DNA of 64,000 nucleotides from Phytophthora hibernalis (GCA_012656075.1 JAAKBF010000168.1:496001-560000), one strand, 5' to 3'; counted from the first letter of the stretch, positions 1-10,657 are shown. Made by a program: numbers and translations. The notes: generated by a model from the letters alone, not told the origin.

Positions 1-777
1 TACATCTTCACGAAGTCGCCGAAGATCGAAGATCACTTAGAAGCGTTACGCGACACGTTGAACATCCTGCGCAGCAACAAGCTATATGTGATGTTGTCCA
101 AGTTTGTCTTCTGCGCCGATGAGATTCCGTGTCTAGGAGATTTCGTTGGACGTGATGGAGTACGTATGAATCCGGATAAAGTACAAACAATAAAGGATTG
201 GCCAGTTCCACGAACACAAGAGGAACTTCACAGCTTTCTTGGTCTCACTGGCTACGTCCAGCGCTTCTGCCCGGAGTATGCCTCCTTTACAGCGTCGATG
301 TTCGCACTTCTGAAGAAGAAAAGCAAGCGTAACGCGAAGATTCACTTCAGTAAAGAGCAGTTGAAGAACTTCAAGGAGCTGAAACGACGGTTGTGGAATC
401 CACCAGTGCTGCACCTACCAGACTTCAGCAAGCCAATGCATCTTCGTACAGATGCCAGTAAGTTCGCGGTTGGTGAAGTCTTGTTTCAAGTAGTGGGCGG
501 AGTTGAGCGTCCTCTAGCGTACACAAGTCGCAAGATGAAATCAGCGGAGCTCAACTACCCAACACAACAGCAAGAACTCTTGGCGATCGTCAATGCCCTA
601 GCAGCCTTTCGGATCTACTGTCTGGACAAACCTCCAATTGTCGAAACGGATCATAAGAGTCTCGAGGGTCTGTTCACCCAGAAGATGGCGAATCGCCGTT
701 TAGCGCGATGGTATGACATCCTCGCTGAGTATCAGCCAACATTCTCGTATCTCCCTGGTGCGAAGAATACGCATTGA
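1..777 (+). pseudogene. gypsy reverse transcriptase C-terminus and RNase H
   Basis: Frame 1 is open from the first base. It starts just after the expected RT active-site region with YIFTKSPKIEDH, followed by the RT connection motif FLGLTGYVQRF and the RNase H segment (LRTDASKFAVGEVLF, QQELLAIVNAL, ETDHKSLEGL). The RNase H acidic residues in RTDAS, QQELLA and ETDHKS are visible. The frame stops at TGA 775-777, exactly where the family reads NTHADALSRRPDF. LSRRPDFEPE continues in another frame from about 774, so a small deletion removed the ADA codons and shifted the frame. Confidence 0.9.
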
Positions 778-1019
778 GCCGAAGACCAGACTTCGAACCA
801 GAGACGAAGTTTTTCCATGATTTGAGCGTTACAAGTTTCGACGATACGTCCTTCAGCTTGGCGATCAGCGAGATTACTAAGGACACCAATCTGATTTCCA
901 GCATCAAGAAGACTTAAGCAAAGGATCGAGAAGCGCAGACAATTTTCGCGGCAATCAAGCGACGGACAGCTGGCTCAAAACCCAAACGGGGAAATCATCA
1001 GCACAAGACGTATCACTGC

Positions 1020-1748
1020 TATTCCGAGGCGAACGGGATGCTCTGGTATCAAACTCCTGCGGATGACGTACCTCGCATGGTCGTGCCCAACGATCTGAAG
1101 TTGAGGCAAACGGTCATCAGCGAGTGTCATGACACGAACTACGGCGGTCATCTAGGTGCCGAACGCACATACTTGACATTAGCACGACGCTGGTATTGGT
1201 CGAAGATGCTCAAGTCCATCCAGCGATTCATCGCAGACTGCGAGCCTTGTCGACGGAACAAACCACGGTTAACGAAACCTCCTGGATTGCTCGAGCCACT
1301 CAGCATCCCGGACGAACGATGGCGGTCAATATCCATGGACTTCATCACCGATCCACCGCGAACGAAGCACGACTTCGACTCAATCTGGGTCGTCGTCGAT
1401 CGGTTGACCAAGAGGTGTCATTTTGTACCTACAACGAAGACAGTTACGGCCGAAGGGGTTTCTCGACTCTTCATCGACAACATCTGGAAACTGCACGGCA
1501 TGCCATCAAACACCGTATCTGATCGCGATAGGAAGTTTGTGTCCAAATTCTGGCAGCACGTCTTCAAATCCATCGGAACCAAGCTGAGCATGGCCGTAGC
1601 GCATCGAGCACAAGGCGATGGACAAACAGAGCGAATGAATCGAACGCTAGAGGAGTATCTACGCTGCTTTGTCAGTCCATTGCAAGATGATTGGGATGCT
1701 CATCTGAGTTCGCAATTAACTCGACTGTCAACTTCAGCACGAAACTAG
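1020..1748 (+). pseudogene. gypsy integrase: H2C2 zinc finger and catalytic core
   Basis: The H2C2 finger is readable as CHDTNYGGHLGAERT and CEPCRRNK. The DDE core follows: first Asp in SMDFITDPP, second in TVSDRDRKF, Glu in QTERMNRTLEEYL. The residues before the Glu read AHRAQGDGQTE where the family usually has AYHPQTDGQTE, a cluster of substitutions in a normally invariant segment. The frame ends at TAG 1746-1748 and the next part of the integrase is in other frames. The catalytic triad is intact but the protein is not. Confidence 0.88.
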
Positions 1749-1910
1749 CTCCGTTCGAGGCGGATCTGGCTACATTCCGCTGAATCCACTTCAACTTACA
1801 GCCGAACAGCTTGTAAGTATACCGAAGAGTCGTCAAGGCGCCGAGTTCCACGAACGCATGCAGCAATTCTGCAACGCTGTCGCGACGAATTAGCAGAAGC
1901 ACAAGTACGG

Positions 1911-2384
1911 ATGCGTAACATTTACGACCGCAACCGTGAGGAGCAAGTATTCCACGTTGGGGATCAGGTGTACTTCAGCACGAAGAATCTCGACCCGAAA
2001 CACTCCGGCCTGCCGAATTCAACAAAGTTTGGGCCGAAGTGGATTGGTCCGTACACAGTCGTACGGAGGGTGCACAATCACGCCTACAAACTCAACATCC
2101 AGGCAGAAATCAAACTCCACCCAGTTTTCAACACTGGCTGATTGAAGCCCTACAAGGATTCCACTCGATTATCAAAACCAGGTGAAGTCGTTCTGGCAGA
2201 CGGCAGTATCGGTCAGATAGTCAAGCGCCTTCTCGGAAAACGTCGTCGGAAACAGCGTACAGAATTCCATGTGGAGTGGGTGGGTGAACACAAGACAACA
2301 TGGGAACCAGTGGAGAATCTCTCACAAATTCCAGACCTCATTGCAAATTTCGAGCCAACCAGGAGAAAGAAGCGGCGAAGATGA
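1911..2384 (+). pseudogene. gypsy integrase C-terminal domain and chromodomain
   Basis: The 1911-2141 frame has the integrase C-terminal SH3-like segment (VFHVGDQVYFSTKNL, KWIGPYTVVRRV, LHPVFNTG). It ends in TGA 2139-2141 where the family normally continues into LLKPY. The same frame resumes at once and carries a chromodomain (FHVEWVGEHKTTWEPVENL) ending at 2384 in a basic tail KKRRR. Chromodomains of this type direct integration towards modified histones (family knowledge). A single nonsense change separates the two halves. Confidence 0.85.
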
Positions 2385-3584
2385 TGAGCAATTCTGAAGG
2401 GGTCTGAAAAGACCAACTCGTATTCCAGGCTTACATCTCCTATGGCTGCCATTACTGTTGCTGTTTTTCAGACGTTTCGCACGCTTGCACTGTGTCTTGG
2501 ACTTGCGCTTCCCACCGCGACACTTGTATCCCGGGTTTAATTCGACGCAGCACACCCATTTTACGTTCTTGATCCATCGCTGGTAGCTGAGAGGGAGGAC
2601 AACCATTGGCGTGTCGTGACTGGTGTCGTTATCATCGAGCATGATAAGTCGCTTTCCAGGTCCATGCGAGATCACAACGAAGCAGTGTCCGAGCCCATCT
2701 TCACCAGCACTCACGATATAAACTCCGGCCTCCAGCTTTGCACAGAATTCACGGAATGTACGAAGGTTGGAGCTCGAACTCGAATGAATGCTGACCATCA
2801 ATCGATCATAATTCAATGGCACGCTTTTACGATGCAGCAGCTTGAAAAATTGGGTGACGGCCTCGCGTGACACACCATACTGTATAGCAGGGGGTCGTTT
2901 TTGTTCGAACGCATCCCAAGTTTCCATTGTGACCAATTTTGACTGTCCAAGATAGTACAGCGCCGACTGGAGAGCATCCATGAAGCAAGTTCCCGCTTCC
3001 GAAGCAACATCACGCTCCGTGTCCCACGAGGTGAAAGATCCCGAACTGCCAGACGCCTTCCATTCGTCCACTTTTTCCATCATGGGGCGGGTCGTAGCGT
3101 TCTCCAGCTGTTCAGCCCAGACCCAGCTCATCTGCAAGGGTTAACCCTTCCAATGGACTAAATAACAACGATGCGGGGTCTCACCGTGGGCATCGAGCAA
3201 ACGAACGATGGGAGCATCAGAACCGTAATCCCACGGAGCCTCTGGGTTGCAGAAGTTTCGGTGGTTCATTGACGGATGACGAGCCGGTGGTGCAGGCAGT
3301 GGCGGATGCCAATGAGACGTTTAATCGCCGCAGCGGAAGCGGGCGTGACGCGTACGGGTCAAGTCGCCGTCATCATCGCTGTCGTCGAAAAGGCCCGTCT
3401 CATTCGCCGCTGTGCAAGTTCCAGAAGCAATTTGGTGGTTATCAGATTTTTCTGATTCTGATTCTAAATATGAGGTTTCCATCATAATCTCGTACACGAG
3501 CTGAGAAAGCGACATCGAAGGTTTGGGTATCGCGGGTGTGGTAGGAGCCACGTCAGGCGCTGCGGAGCCATCATCAGACATCAC
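2322..3584 (-). pseudogene. chromodomain plus papain-like cysteine peptidase protein, two in-frame stops
   Basis: One minus-strand frame runs from ATG 3584 to TAG 2322, interrupted only by TAA at 3321-3323 and TAA near 3142. N-terminal part: acidic and Ser-rich (SESEKSDNH, DDSDDDGD). Middle: a chromodomain, IVRLLDAHGETPHRCYLV then HWKG, the second stop, and PLQMSWVWAEQLENA; the stop sits where an aromatic residue usually follows WKG. C-terminal part: a candidate cysteine peptidase with Cys in EAGTCFMDALQSALYYLG, His in LGHCFVVISHG and acidic residues in IMLDDND, an order that fits papain/OTU/C39-type folds. It ends in a basic stretch (GGKRKSKTQCKRAKRLK). The last ~20 codons overlap the gypsy chromodomain antisense and are probably not native. 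It could be transposon-encoded; the peptidase assignment is inference. Confidence 0.6.
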
Positions 3585-3847
3585 AGGGAAGCCACAGGCG
3601 GCGTTGGAGAAGCCACAGGCGAGGAGTCGACTGAAGAAGCTGGGCTCAATTCAAAAGCTGGCATCTTGCTGTTCGTAGTGATTGCATCCCACAATTCATC
3701 TGCGGAGTCACTATCTTCAACATGAAGCCCGGTAGGATGCATAACAGGCGGGGGCGACAAAGGCGGCGGAGAAGCGGTCGCAAGGAGAGGTAGGTCCAGC
3801 GAAGTAGCCTCAGCAGGCGCGACAGGGCGTGTCATCTGCAGCAGCAC
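3581..3847 (-). CDS. Pro/Ser-rich ORF, possible N-terminus of the chromodomain-peptidase gene
   Basis: An 88-codon frame, Pro/Ala/Ser rich with an acidic patch (HVEDSDSADELWDAI), overlaps the start of the downstream frame by four bases (ATGA). Composition matches the disordered, acidic N-terminus of the next frame. It may be the same protein separated by a one-base frameshift. No domain is recognisable. Confidence 0.3.
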   Translation of the reverse strand: MLLQMTRPVAPAEATSLDLPLLATASPPPLSPPPVMHPTGLHVEDSDSADELWDAITTNSKMPAFELSPASSVDSSPVASPTPPVASL

Positions 3848-4080
3848 AGGACCTACTCGAGCCCGAAGGAATCAGGCCGCTCAGCGTGCGGCGTGAGGCA
3901 AGCGGGTCGAGCTAATCCCAGCGACAGCAGTTCGTCACGAAGCGCGAACAGGAATAATGGAGCCAAAGGGTCGTGCAGGACAGAAGAAGGGTGAGTGTAA
4001 GCCAATCAGCTACAAGTAAGTAGTTGACTTAAGTTTACCATGGTATAGTAGAATACAATCAGGCAGATGTACGGCGACTG

Positions 4081-4112
4081 TGGGAGCTTCTAGAATGCTC
4101 TAGAAGCTCCCA
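4081..4112. repeat. perfect 14-bp inverted repeat with 4-bp loop
   Basis: TGGGAGCTTCTAGA at 4081-4094 and its exact reverse complement at 4099-4112 flank ATGC. It could be the end of a solo LTR or MITE, or a cruciform-forming site. No partner end was identified. Confidence 0.75.
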
Positions 4113-5284
4113 TCCGTCCGAACTATGGGGGCGACACTTTCACTTTAGCGCGCCCTCCCAAAAGAACTCCCATCAAGATATAGTATGCATAATATTCGAC
4201 ACAGATATTTACTACATGTAGGCCCACCAACATAATTGACATACTACGCAATCGACGGCCAAGGGCATCCGCACCATCGACTACTCCAGCTGGCCCCAGC
4301 ACAACAACGTGATACACATGAGGCGACGGCAATGATGTCAGGCCACACCATTTGCCGAGACCTTGAGCAAGAGTACACTGGGAATTTGTTCACCGACGTA
4401 TTTGTCAGCACCCGAAGCTTGAACACAGAGGTCAGTGACCGGTAGAGCGGGTCGAACTGTCCAAGTAGAACGAGTAGCCACGAAACCCACGCCGTACTTT
4501 TTGAGCGCTTGAAGACCTTGGGCAATGCAGCCTCGGTTGTGACCGTCGTGAAGGCGATGATGAGCAGGTCCTTCGTGACCACTAGGAACTCCACGGGACA
4601 ATGCTGTGGGGTCGCTACGACTTGCAGGGTGAAGAGCTACGCACAGATAAGCCCTTTACCAGCGCATATAGGGCAGTACGGTATGCATATTATATGCACG
4701 TGCATCAGCATAATACATGATACAGATATTTACAAGACATGCATTCATAATATTCTATTCAGGTAGTACATTTGACTGAGTGTCCCTCGGGAATATAGCC
4801 ACAGTGCGGAGCCTTGAGCTAGCGAAGCTTGGTGTCCGGATGGAGTACCCTGCACCACGCACATAGGGTGAGGTTGGAGGAATAATTCCGCTCCAGTCGT
4901 GCAGCCGCACATGCTCATGGGTACATGAAACGATATAATACCTCGCCGTTATTGAGCAGCAGCGCTGTTGTCGGATAGCTCGAATACGCATGAGCAAGCT
5001 GCAGCTCGCCTTCACACATGGTATTCATGCGGATGGGGCTACCTTTCAGAATATCACTTTATATCATTTTTATATCTGATATTTTGAAAAATCCTCGATG
5101 ATATTTAAATATTATGGTACTCTTTTGCATTTTGAAAGAATATAGATATTTTTGCCCAAAATAGAACTACCAATACCCGAAAATATTATGCATATTTGAA
5201 TTACCATTAGCCCAGGGCCTGGGCACAGGGTTCAGTAATGGTTATGGTATGTCAGACTGACATTTTCAGCTCCGACATCCCATC

Positions 5285-5661
5285 TACAACACCCGATAGG
5301 CTATCGGGGTGTTGTAAATCGAGCTATCGGCGATATTAATAGCTCGATTTGACATCAGACAAAGTAGCGCAGCGCACGAAGACGTTCGTGTCAAGGGAAT
5401 TGGACGAGGAATGAGAATGGATGGAAGACGACTACAACTACAACATTTCCACCGATACATTCGATGGTGTGTTTTGCCTGTATCGACATTTGCAATATTT
5501 TTGAATAAGGTGATAAATGTGCTAGTCTTGAACAATATTACTTCAGTATTAAGTATTGGACGCCTACCAAAACTAGCATAGGCACCTGTCATATCTGCTG
5601 CAGATATGCAGCAAAATATGTCGACATATCCCCTCGTGAGTCCAGAATCTGGTCTCACGAG
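5285..5661. repeat. cluster of four short palindromes
   Basis: 5285-5299 pairs with 5301-5316 (15 of 16 bases, one indel). 5317-5327 pairs perfectly with 5339-5349 (AATCGAGCTAT). 5590-5598 pairs perfectly with 5600-5608 (CATATCTGC). 5633-5646 pairs with 5648-5661 (13 of 14). All are tight hairpins with loops of 1-11 bases. Probably a decayed foldback element or MITE; function unknown. Confidence 0.6.
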
Positions 5662-5905
5662 ACGCCCCTAACCCTAGTTTTATGCAGTGAACGGTTAGTG
5701 CCGGTTTTGTGTCGACCATCACTCCGGACGAAGCTTCCATCACTTACCTGTCTTAAACGTCGTCATATATCTTCCGACAGCTCACCAAGACGATCACTTT
5801 CGATTCTTCCGCCGAATCGAGCAGGCGGCCACAAAAGTAGAAAGGTGGGTGTATTAGCTGCATCAAATTGAATGTGGTCTAACATGCACTCTATTTGTAG
5901 ACACT

Positions 5906-7189
5906 ATGGTGCGCCTGGTTCACTCCGAAGCGCACTGGAAGCTGCGCCGCATCCTGGACTCGCCCAGCGACAACGACGACAAGAACACGCCGCCCGACGT
6001 GTCGCGCAGCCAACCACATAAGGCCAAAGCCACCTCAAACGCCAGCCATGATGCCTGCGCAGCCGTCGATCATGACGGACCCGAGTCTAGCGGAACCTCG
6101 ACGCCTCCGTGGGGCCCGCCCAGCTACTCTGGCTCCGGGTTGTCCAAGGCCGAGCCGAGTCCTCCACCGTCATCACACACGTCGCCGCTCGCTCCGCGTA
6201 CGGCCGCGAGCCCCACCACTTCGTCGCCGGTGCTCGTGAAGACGCACCCGCTCTCCCCGCGGGCGGGGCCGCGTACGGCTCCGTTGCGCGCGCGCCAAGG
6301 TGGCCGACAGTCTCGTCGCGAGGCCGCAACTCCGTACTCCCGTTCCCGTGTGCTGGACCAACAAGTCAAGCAACGCGTCGACACCCCCTTCAATAAAGAT
6401 CACTGCGTTAACGCCACCGCGCCCGTCGCGTTCGTCTGAACCGACCGACACGTTCGCCCTAGCGAGGTGGCCGTGTCGCGTCGCTCATTTACGAGAGCTG
6501 TACGACCCCCTCTCCACCGTGTTCCCAAGCGTGCCACACTTCGGCTGGTGGTCGTGCACGTCGCCGTGCCGGACGGACTCCTGCTGCAATGCCAAGATGA
6601 ACGTCTCCTGCAAGATAAACTGTTGCCCGTTCGACGATAAGTGCGGCAACGGCCTCGCATTGTCTTCCAAGGTCTTCTTGGGGGCAACGTGCGGACGTCG
6701 TCGCTGGCGGTGGTCGCTTCCGAGAACCTCGTCGCTGGTGAGGAGCTAGGGCAGTACTTCGGAGAGATCGAGCACGTGCGGATCTCCCGCCACGAACGAC
6801 CACGCAATAACGGCTATCGGTTGGTGATGAAGACGCGCCCTGATCTGGCGCCGAAATTGGTGCGCGCGACGATCAACGCCGAGGTCATGGGCGGTATGAT
6901 GGGCTTCGTAAAACATTTCTGCAGACCGGTGGCGGAGTTCAGAGAGGTCGCGAACGGGCGGCGAACGACGGTCGTTGTGTCGACAACAGACTACATCAGC
7001 CGCGGCGAGGAGATAACTGCGAACTACGGAGATGATCTATGGTTTGTTTGTTGTTGTGGCGACGACATGTGCCGCCACCGCGACATTCAAGACCAGAGCG
7101 ATCCATGGCAAATGTTGGCGAGTAGCAAGGCCGTGGACAGTAAGGGTGAGGCCCAGGAGTTGGTGTTGGTGATCCTTATGGGTAGGTAA
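5906..7189 (+). pseudogene. SET-domain protein (probable lysine methyltransferase), frameshifted
   Basis: The start is ATG 5906, just after an intron-like acceptor. The first ~170 codons are Ser/Pro-rich and disordered. A Cys-rich pre-SET/AWS-like segment (CRTDSCCNAKMNVSC, CKINCCPFDDKCGN) is in another frame around 6565-6660. The SET core returns to the first frame from about 6650: VVASENLVAGEELGQYFGE, MMGFVKHFCRPVAEF (the place of the RFINHSC motif), SRGEEITANYG. A post-SET CCCG/MCRHR follows. Two frameshifts (about 6390-6440 and 6650-6660) are needed. HFCRP replaces the usual NHSC.P, so cofactor binding may be impaired. A possible second exon after an intron of about 7181-7260 is open to 7577. 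Known SET proteins methylate histones; the role here is inferred. Confidence 0.65.
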
Positions 7190-7628
7190 GGGTTTTTGAT
7201 TTGCATGCACAAGTAACACAACTGTATTGACATTAACGCTTGACCTTCTAACGACCGTAGCGAAAGATTTCGGTGGGCGGCATCGCCAGCCGTTCATTGG
7301 TTTTGGCGCCAACTTGGTGAGCTCATCTCACCTCGACGGAATCTTTGGCACGTGGAATCCGTGCCACTCCCTCGGCTTGACGTTTGAGTTGCGCGCGCCA
7401 ATTTCGCGCCTTGCAGTTAGCCACTACAGCGCGATGCAAGCTCCGCAGTGGATGGTGGAGGCGGTAGCAGTCTACCGACTCTCACTTTCGGATTCGCCAC
7501 CAAGCCCCCACCCCACCACCTCTAAACCACCTCACACGACACCGTCGCCAACTCCAACGGTACACTACGCTGCCTAAATCTCGACTTGGTGGACCTGCTG
7601 CTAACGTCGCTGTTGTTGTCGTGTCTAG

Positions 7629-8882
7629 ATGGTGAAACTTACTGGCAGCCCCAACTACAAGATGGCGGAGATCAACCGCCTCGTCACGCTTGTGTACGAG
7701 CACCTGCCGCTCGGAAAAGACGAGTGGGAGCGCCTGCCATCCGCCTACAAAACGACCCGTGGTCAGAACTGGGTCGAGTGCGACCTCGACAGTCTTCGGC
7801 GCAAGTTTAAGGCGCTATACAGCGCTCGCAAACCGTCGGGTACAGCGGAGATGCCCCCGCACATCAAAAACGCCAAGTTGGCGAAACAAGCCATCGACGA
7901 TAACGCGAACGTCGTCGAGATGGACGACGACGCCGACGAGGACCAAGAAGAAGATACCGAACAAGGAGATGAAGAGCTGTTCGTGGAGCTCAATTTTAGC
8001 TTCGAGCCGTTCCTTGACGACCAAGGTGGTGATGCGCAGGCTGGCAGCGACGCCGCCATTAGTAACAAGAGCAGCTGCGAAGATGTCCGCCCCGCAGACA
8101 CCGCTAGTGGTGACGTTCTGGCCATCCGTAGCCCGCTTTCCGTCGAAGCCACATCCTCAATCGATTTGAGGCTAGGGACTGAGGGCTTGGAGGCGTTCGC
8201 TGCCACCCCAAAGCCTTCACCGCTTCCAGCCGTGCCGGCAGCCCGTCAGCTGCGATCTACCGGTTTGAAGAAGCCGCGAAAGGCCGCTACTCCACGCGCT
8301 ACTGGCCTCGACCCTACGACTGCTACCAAGGTGGCCAAGATGACCAAACAACCAGCAGCTCGTGGATTCAATCCTGGAAGCTGCGACGAGCAAGAAGCCC
8401 ACCGCCATGCATCGCTTCAAAGCGTTTCAAACCGCGTTGGCGGTAGCAACTTGTACGAGTTCCGGGACGGTGTCGGTGCCAAGCGAGCGAGGGACGGAGA
8501 GGACTTGGACCAGGCTGAGGCGAGCTTCGCCAAGGCGAAGCGCATCCGTGCGACGAAGACCACCGCGGCGCTGAAACAAAAGCTAGCCGATCTCGAGAGC
8601 GCCAGTAGCAACCTAGGCAACAGTCCCTTTGCGATGATGCTACTTTTTCGCGAAGAAAATGAGCGCAAGTCGGAGGCCCGCCGTGTTGAAGAAGAGCAGC
8701 GCAGCCGCGATGAAGCTGCTGCCAAGGAGGCGCAACTCCTCGCTGACAAGGCTGAGGCAGAAGAACGTCGCCGCCAGGACAAGATTGAGATGGATGAGCG
8801 CGTGCGCCGCGACAAGGAGGACGTCCGCGCGCGTACGCAGGAGATGATGATGTTCATTGGTGCAATCTTCAAGAAGGCCTAG
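7629..8882 (+). CDS. DUF6818 Myb/SANT-like Harbinger accessory protein
   Basis: Intact 417-codon frame. The N-terminal ~80 residues match the oomycete DUF6818 Myb-like module (GSPNYKMAEINRLVTLV, EHLPLGKDEWERL, LDSLRRKFKALYS). An acidic stretch (EMDDDADEDQEED) and a disordered middle follow. The last ~110 residues are a highly charged coiled coil (REENERKSEARRVEEEQR to EDVRARTQEMMMF). This layout fits a DNA-binding, oligomerising partner of a PIF/Harbinger transposase. A polypyrimidine tract ending TGTCTAG directly precedes the ATG, so a 5' intron is likely. It is the only uninterrupted gene of the three in this block. Confidence 0.85.
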   Translation: MVKLTGSPNYKMAEINRLVTLVYEHLPLGKDEWERLPSAYKTTRGQNWVECDLDSLRRKFKALYSARKPSGTAEMPPHIKNAKLAKQAIDDNANVVEMDDDADEDQEEDTEQGDEELFVELNFSFEPFLDDQGGDAQAGSDAAISNKSSCEDVRPADTASGDVLAIRSPLSVEATSSIDLRLGTEGLEAFAATPKPSPLPAVPAARQLRSTGLKKPRKAATPRATGLDPTTATKVAKMTKQPAARGFNPGSCDEQEAHRHASLQSVSNRVGGSNLYEFRDGVGAKRARDGEDLDQAEASFAKAKRIRATKTTAALKQKLADLESASSNLGNSPFAMMLLFREENERKSEARRVEEEQRSRDEAAAKEAQLLADKAEAEERRRQDKIEMDERVRRDKEDVRARTQEMMMFIGAIFKKA

Positions 8883-9173
8883 CTTCCCTCGCTGGAGCAA
8901 AACACGAAGAGGCCCAATCACTTTGTAGCGTTTCATTAAGCTGTAGCCCCTGCTAACTTCTAATACAAATGCGATTCATGTACTACGACGACTACTTAGT
9001 GATTTTCAATCTTTTCTCAAGAAGCACGACACCTACTACAGCCTGTCGGCTGCCATGAAAGAACGATCTTGCAAGCAGCAGCGGATAAGTAGAAAGCGGA
9101 CAAGTAGGAAAACATGTTATATCAAATACATTGACTCGGTCTCGAGGACCATCACACTTGTTGATCTGCTAAA

Positions 9174-10657
9174 CTACATCGCAGACAACAGCTCCTGATC
9201 TCCACTAAACGTAGTCCGGATTTGAGATATCCCGACGGTGCGGACGCGAAAATTCGCCATCCGGAAGATATTGTTGAGCCGAAGACCACGAACCACTGGA
9301 TCGTAGGGCAGAGGTAAGTTCAGTCGACTATACACTTCCTGCATACTCCCCATCCCCACTCCGCGGCTTGGCGCACCGACGTTATCGCGTTGTGCAAAGT
9401 CCTTGTGGAGCTTTGCAGTGACGGCACGATCCGCTCGATATCACCGTCCTTCAAAGGGGTGAGTATTCGCCCAGTCATGGCCGTCGAACAGGGAAACGCC
9501 GAGTCGGAGACTACATTCATCCTCACGTCCGAGTAGACCTTCGTGTCGAGTAGCTTCATCCGGAACCCCAAGGTCGTTTCACGACCCGGGGCAATTATGT
9601 TTGCACCAGATGATGCAGCCGTCCAATGCGAAGCAGATGGTCCCCGTCACGAACACGGAGTTCAACCATCCGTTGTACATGGCGTTCTTGAGGTCCGCGC
9701 TGGACGGCTGCATCACCTACAACGCATACACGCGTTAGATACAGCAATAATGTTAATACAGCATCACTTATACTACTCACCCGTAGATTCTTGCCGTCAA
9801 TAAAGCCGAACGTGTGCTTCAAAAGCGGCTCCCGAGCTTCAACTAGCTTGGCCAACTTCACTTGCTGCGCGGGGGACGGAAACGAGATCCGGGCCGGAGG
9901 GTACCCTTGCAGCACCTGCGAGAGCGCCGCTTCCGCCCTGCGCAACGTCCTCGAAAGTGTCGCAGGTGGCACGCCAAACAGCGTGGAGAGGGTGCTGTTC
10001 TCCATGCTGTCCAAGTAGAAACAGAGTAGTAGTCCGAGAACTTGGTGCAGGTAGCGGAGTTTGGCCGGGCGGCCCTCGAAGACGCAGTCCGAATGGAGTA
10101 GAAGCCGGCAAATCTTCCAAGTAGCTGGTGAAAGGTGGCTCTGCAGCAGATACAGCTCAGCTGAGTAGGCCGTGAACAAAGATAAACATAATATACGTAC
10201 CTCGTTAGACTGGTCGTAGCGCGAGAGTACTTGGCCATCGAGAGACTCGTGTGCAACACCAAGTCGGGTAGATAATCGTAGAAAGTCGCGTAGAAAGCAG
10301 ACCACCACGTACGGCACATCCGCCCGTAGCGACCGTACTCTAACTCGTTGTCCGTTAGGACTTGCATGGGAACTGCAAACACGGCGCCCCACAGAGCTTA
10401 CGCGTAGGCCGTATGCGGATACCATCGTCATCATTAACATCCTGGAACCGCGAAATAAACGTTGACCACATACCGCCGTGCAGTAGCAGCACGCGCCTCA
10501 CAGCCAGCATAAATGTCCACCCGACGTTGCGCAGTGGAGTGGTAAGCACCCAGACTAAGATGCAGCAAAGTCCGGCGCAGCAGTACGCGGGCAGGAGTTC
10601 AGCGTCGACGTACTGGGGACGTACGGGTATTGCAATAGGGTCCGTGGGCGAGTTCAT
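9174..10657 (-). pseudogene. HARBI1-like (PIF/Harbinger, DDE_Tnp_4) transposase, frameshifted
   Basis: The N-terminus (MNSPTDPIAIPVRPQYVDAE) is at 10657, with part of the next segment (WWSAFYATFYDYLPDLVLH) in a second frame. The main frame has STLFGVPPATLSRTLRRAE and the first catalytic Asp in FGFIDGKNLR. A clear GT-AG intron at 9717-9780 with a CTAAC branch site follows; the next exon gives VMQPSSADLKNAMYNGWL and HNCPGS, then TGA where the family has Trp (PGSWND). A frameshift leads to MGFRMKLLDTKVYSDV, then another to AEWGMG/MGSMQEVYSRLNLP, ending at 9174. All main motifs survive, but at least three interruptions make it non-functional as written. Confidence 0.85.

Larger units (their letters stand above)
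1..2384 (+). mobile_element. Ty3/gypsy retrotransposon remnant, 3' half of pol
   Basis: Order on the + strand: end of reverse transcriptase, RNase H, H2C2 zinc finger, integrase core, integrase C-terminal domain, chromodomain. This is the order of chromodomain-bearing Ty3/gypsy (chromovirus-like) elements. The window opens inside the reverse transcriptase, so the 5' part lies outside. The reading frame is interrupted at about 777, 1748, 1902 and 2139. No long terminal repeat is recognisable after the chromodomain: the homology stops near 2384 and runs straight into an oppositely oriented gene. The copy therefore looks truncated and inactive. Confidence 0.9.
3848..5905. other. non-coding spacer with palindromes
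   Basis: No convincing gene. AT-rich between about 4640 and 5260. Contains the palindrome at 4081-4112 and the hairpin cluster at 5285-5661. A pyrimidine-rich acceptor-like sequence with a CTAAC branch motif ends at about 5900, just before the SET gene start, so an upstream non-coding exon is possible. Confidence 0.5.
5906..10657. mobile_element. PIF/Harbinger-type transposon neighbourhood (limits not determined)
   Basis: A DUF6818 Myb/SANT-like gene (+) and a HARBI1-like transposase (-) converge. These are the two standard components of PIF/Harbinger elements, where the transposase needs the Myb-like partner for DNA binding and nuclear import (family knowledge). A SET-domain gene lies directly upstream in the same orientation as the DUF6818 gene. 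I could not find matching terminal inverted repeats or a 3-bp TTA/TAA target duplication, so it is not proven that the SET gene is inside the element. Confidence 0.6.

Noticed and set aside
3138..3194. 57-bp GT-AG intron (GTGAGA to TTGCAG) in the chromodomain gene
   Set aside because: Removing it destroys the chromodomain; reading through it gives the chromodomain with a single TAA, so it is coding.
7227..7577. ORF following the SET domain as a second exon
   Set aside because: A GT-AG intron with a CTAAC branch site would allow it, but the protein has no SET-related features; mentioned only as a possibility.
10140..10200. 40-bp intron in the Harbinger transposase (GTACGT to CTCAG)
   Set aside because: Splicing it does not put the flanking conserved segments into one frame; reading through gives a plausible protein.
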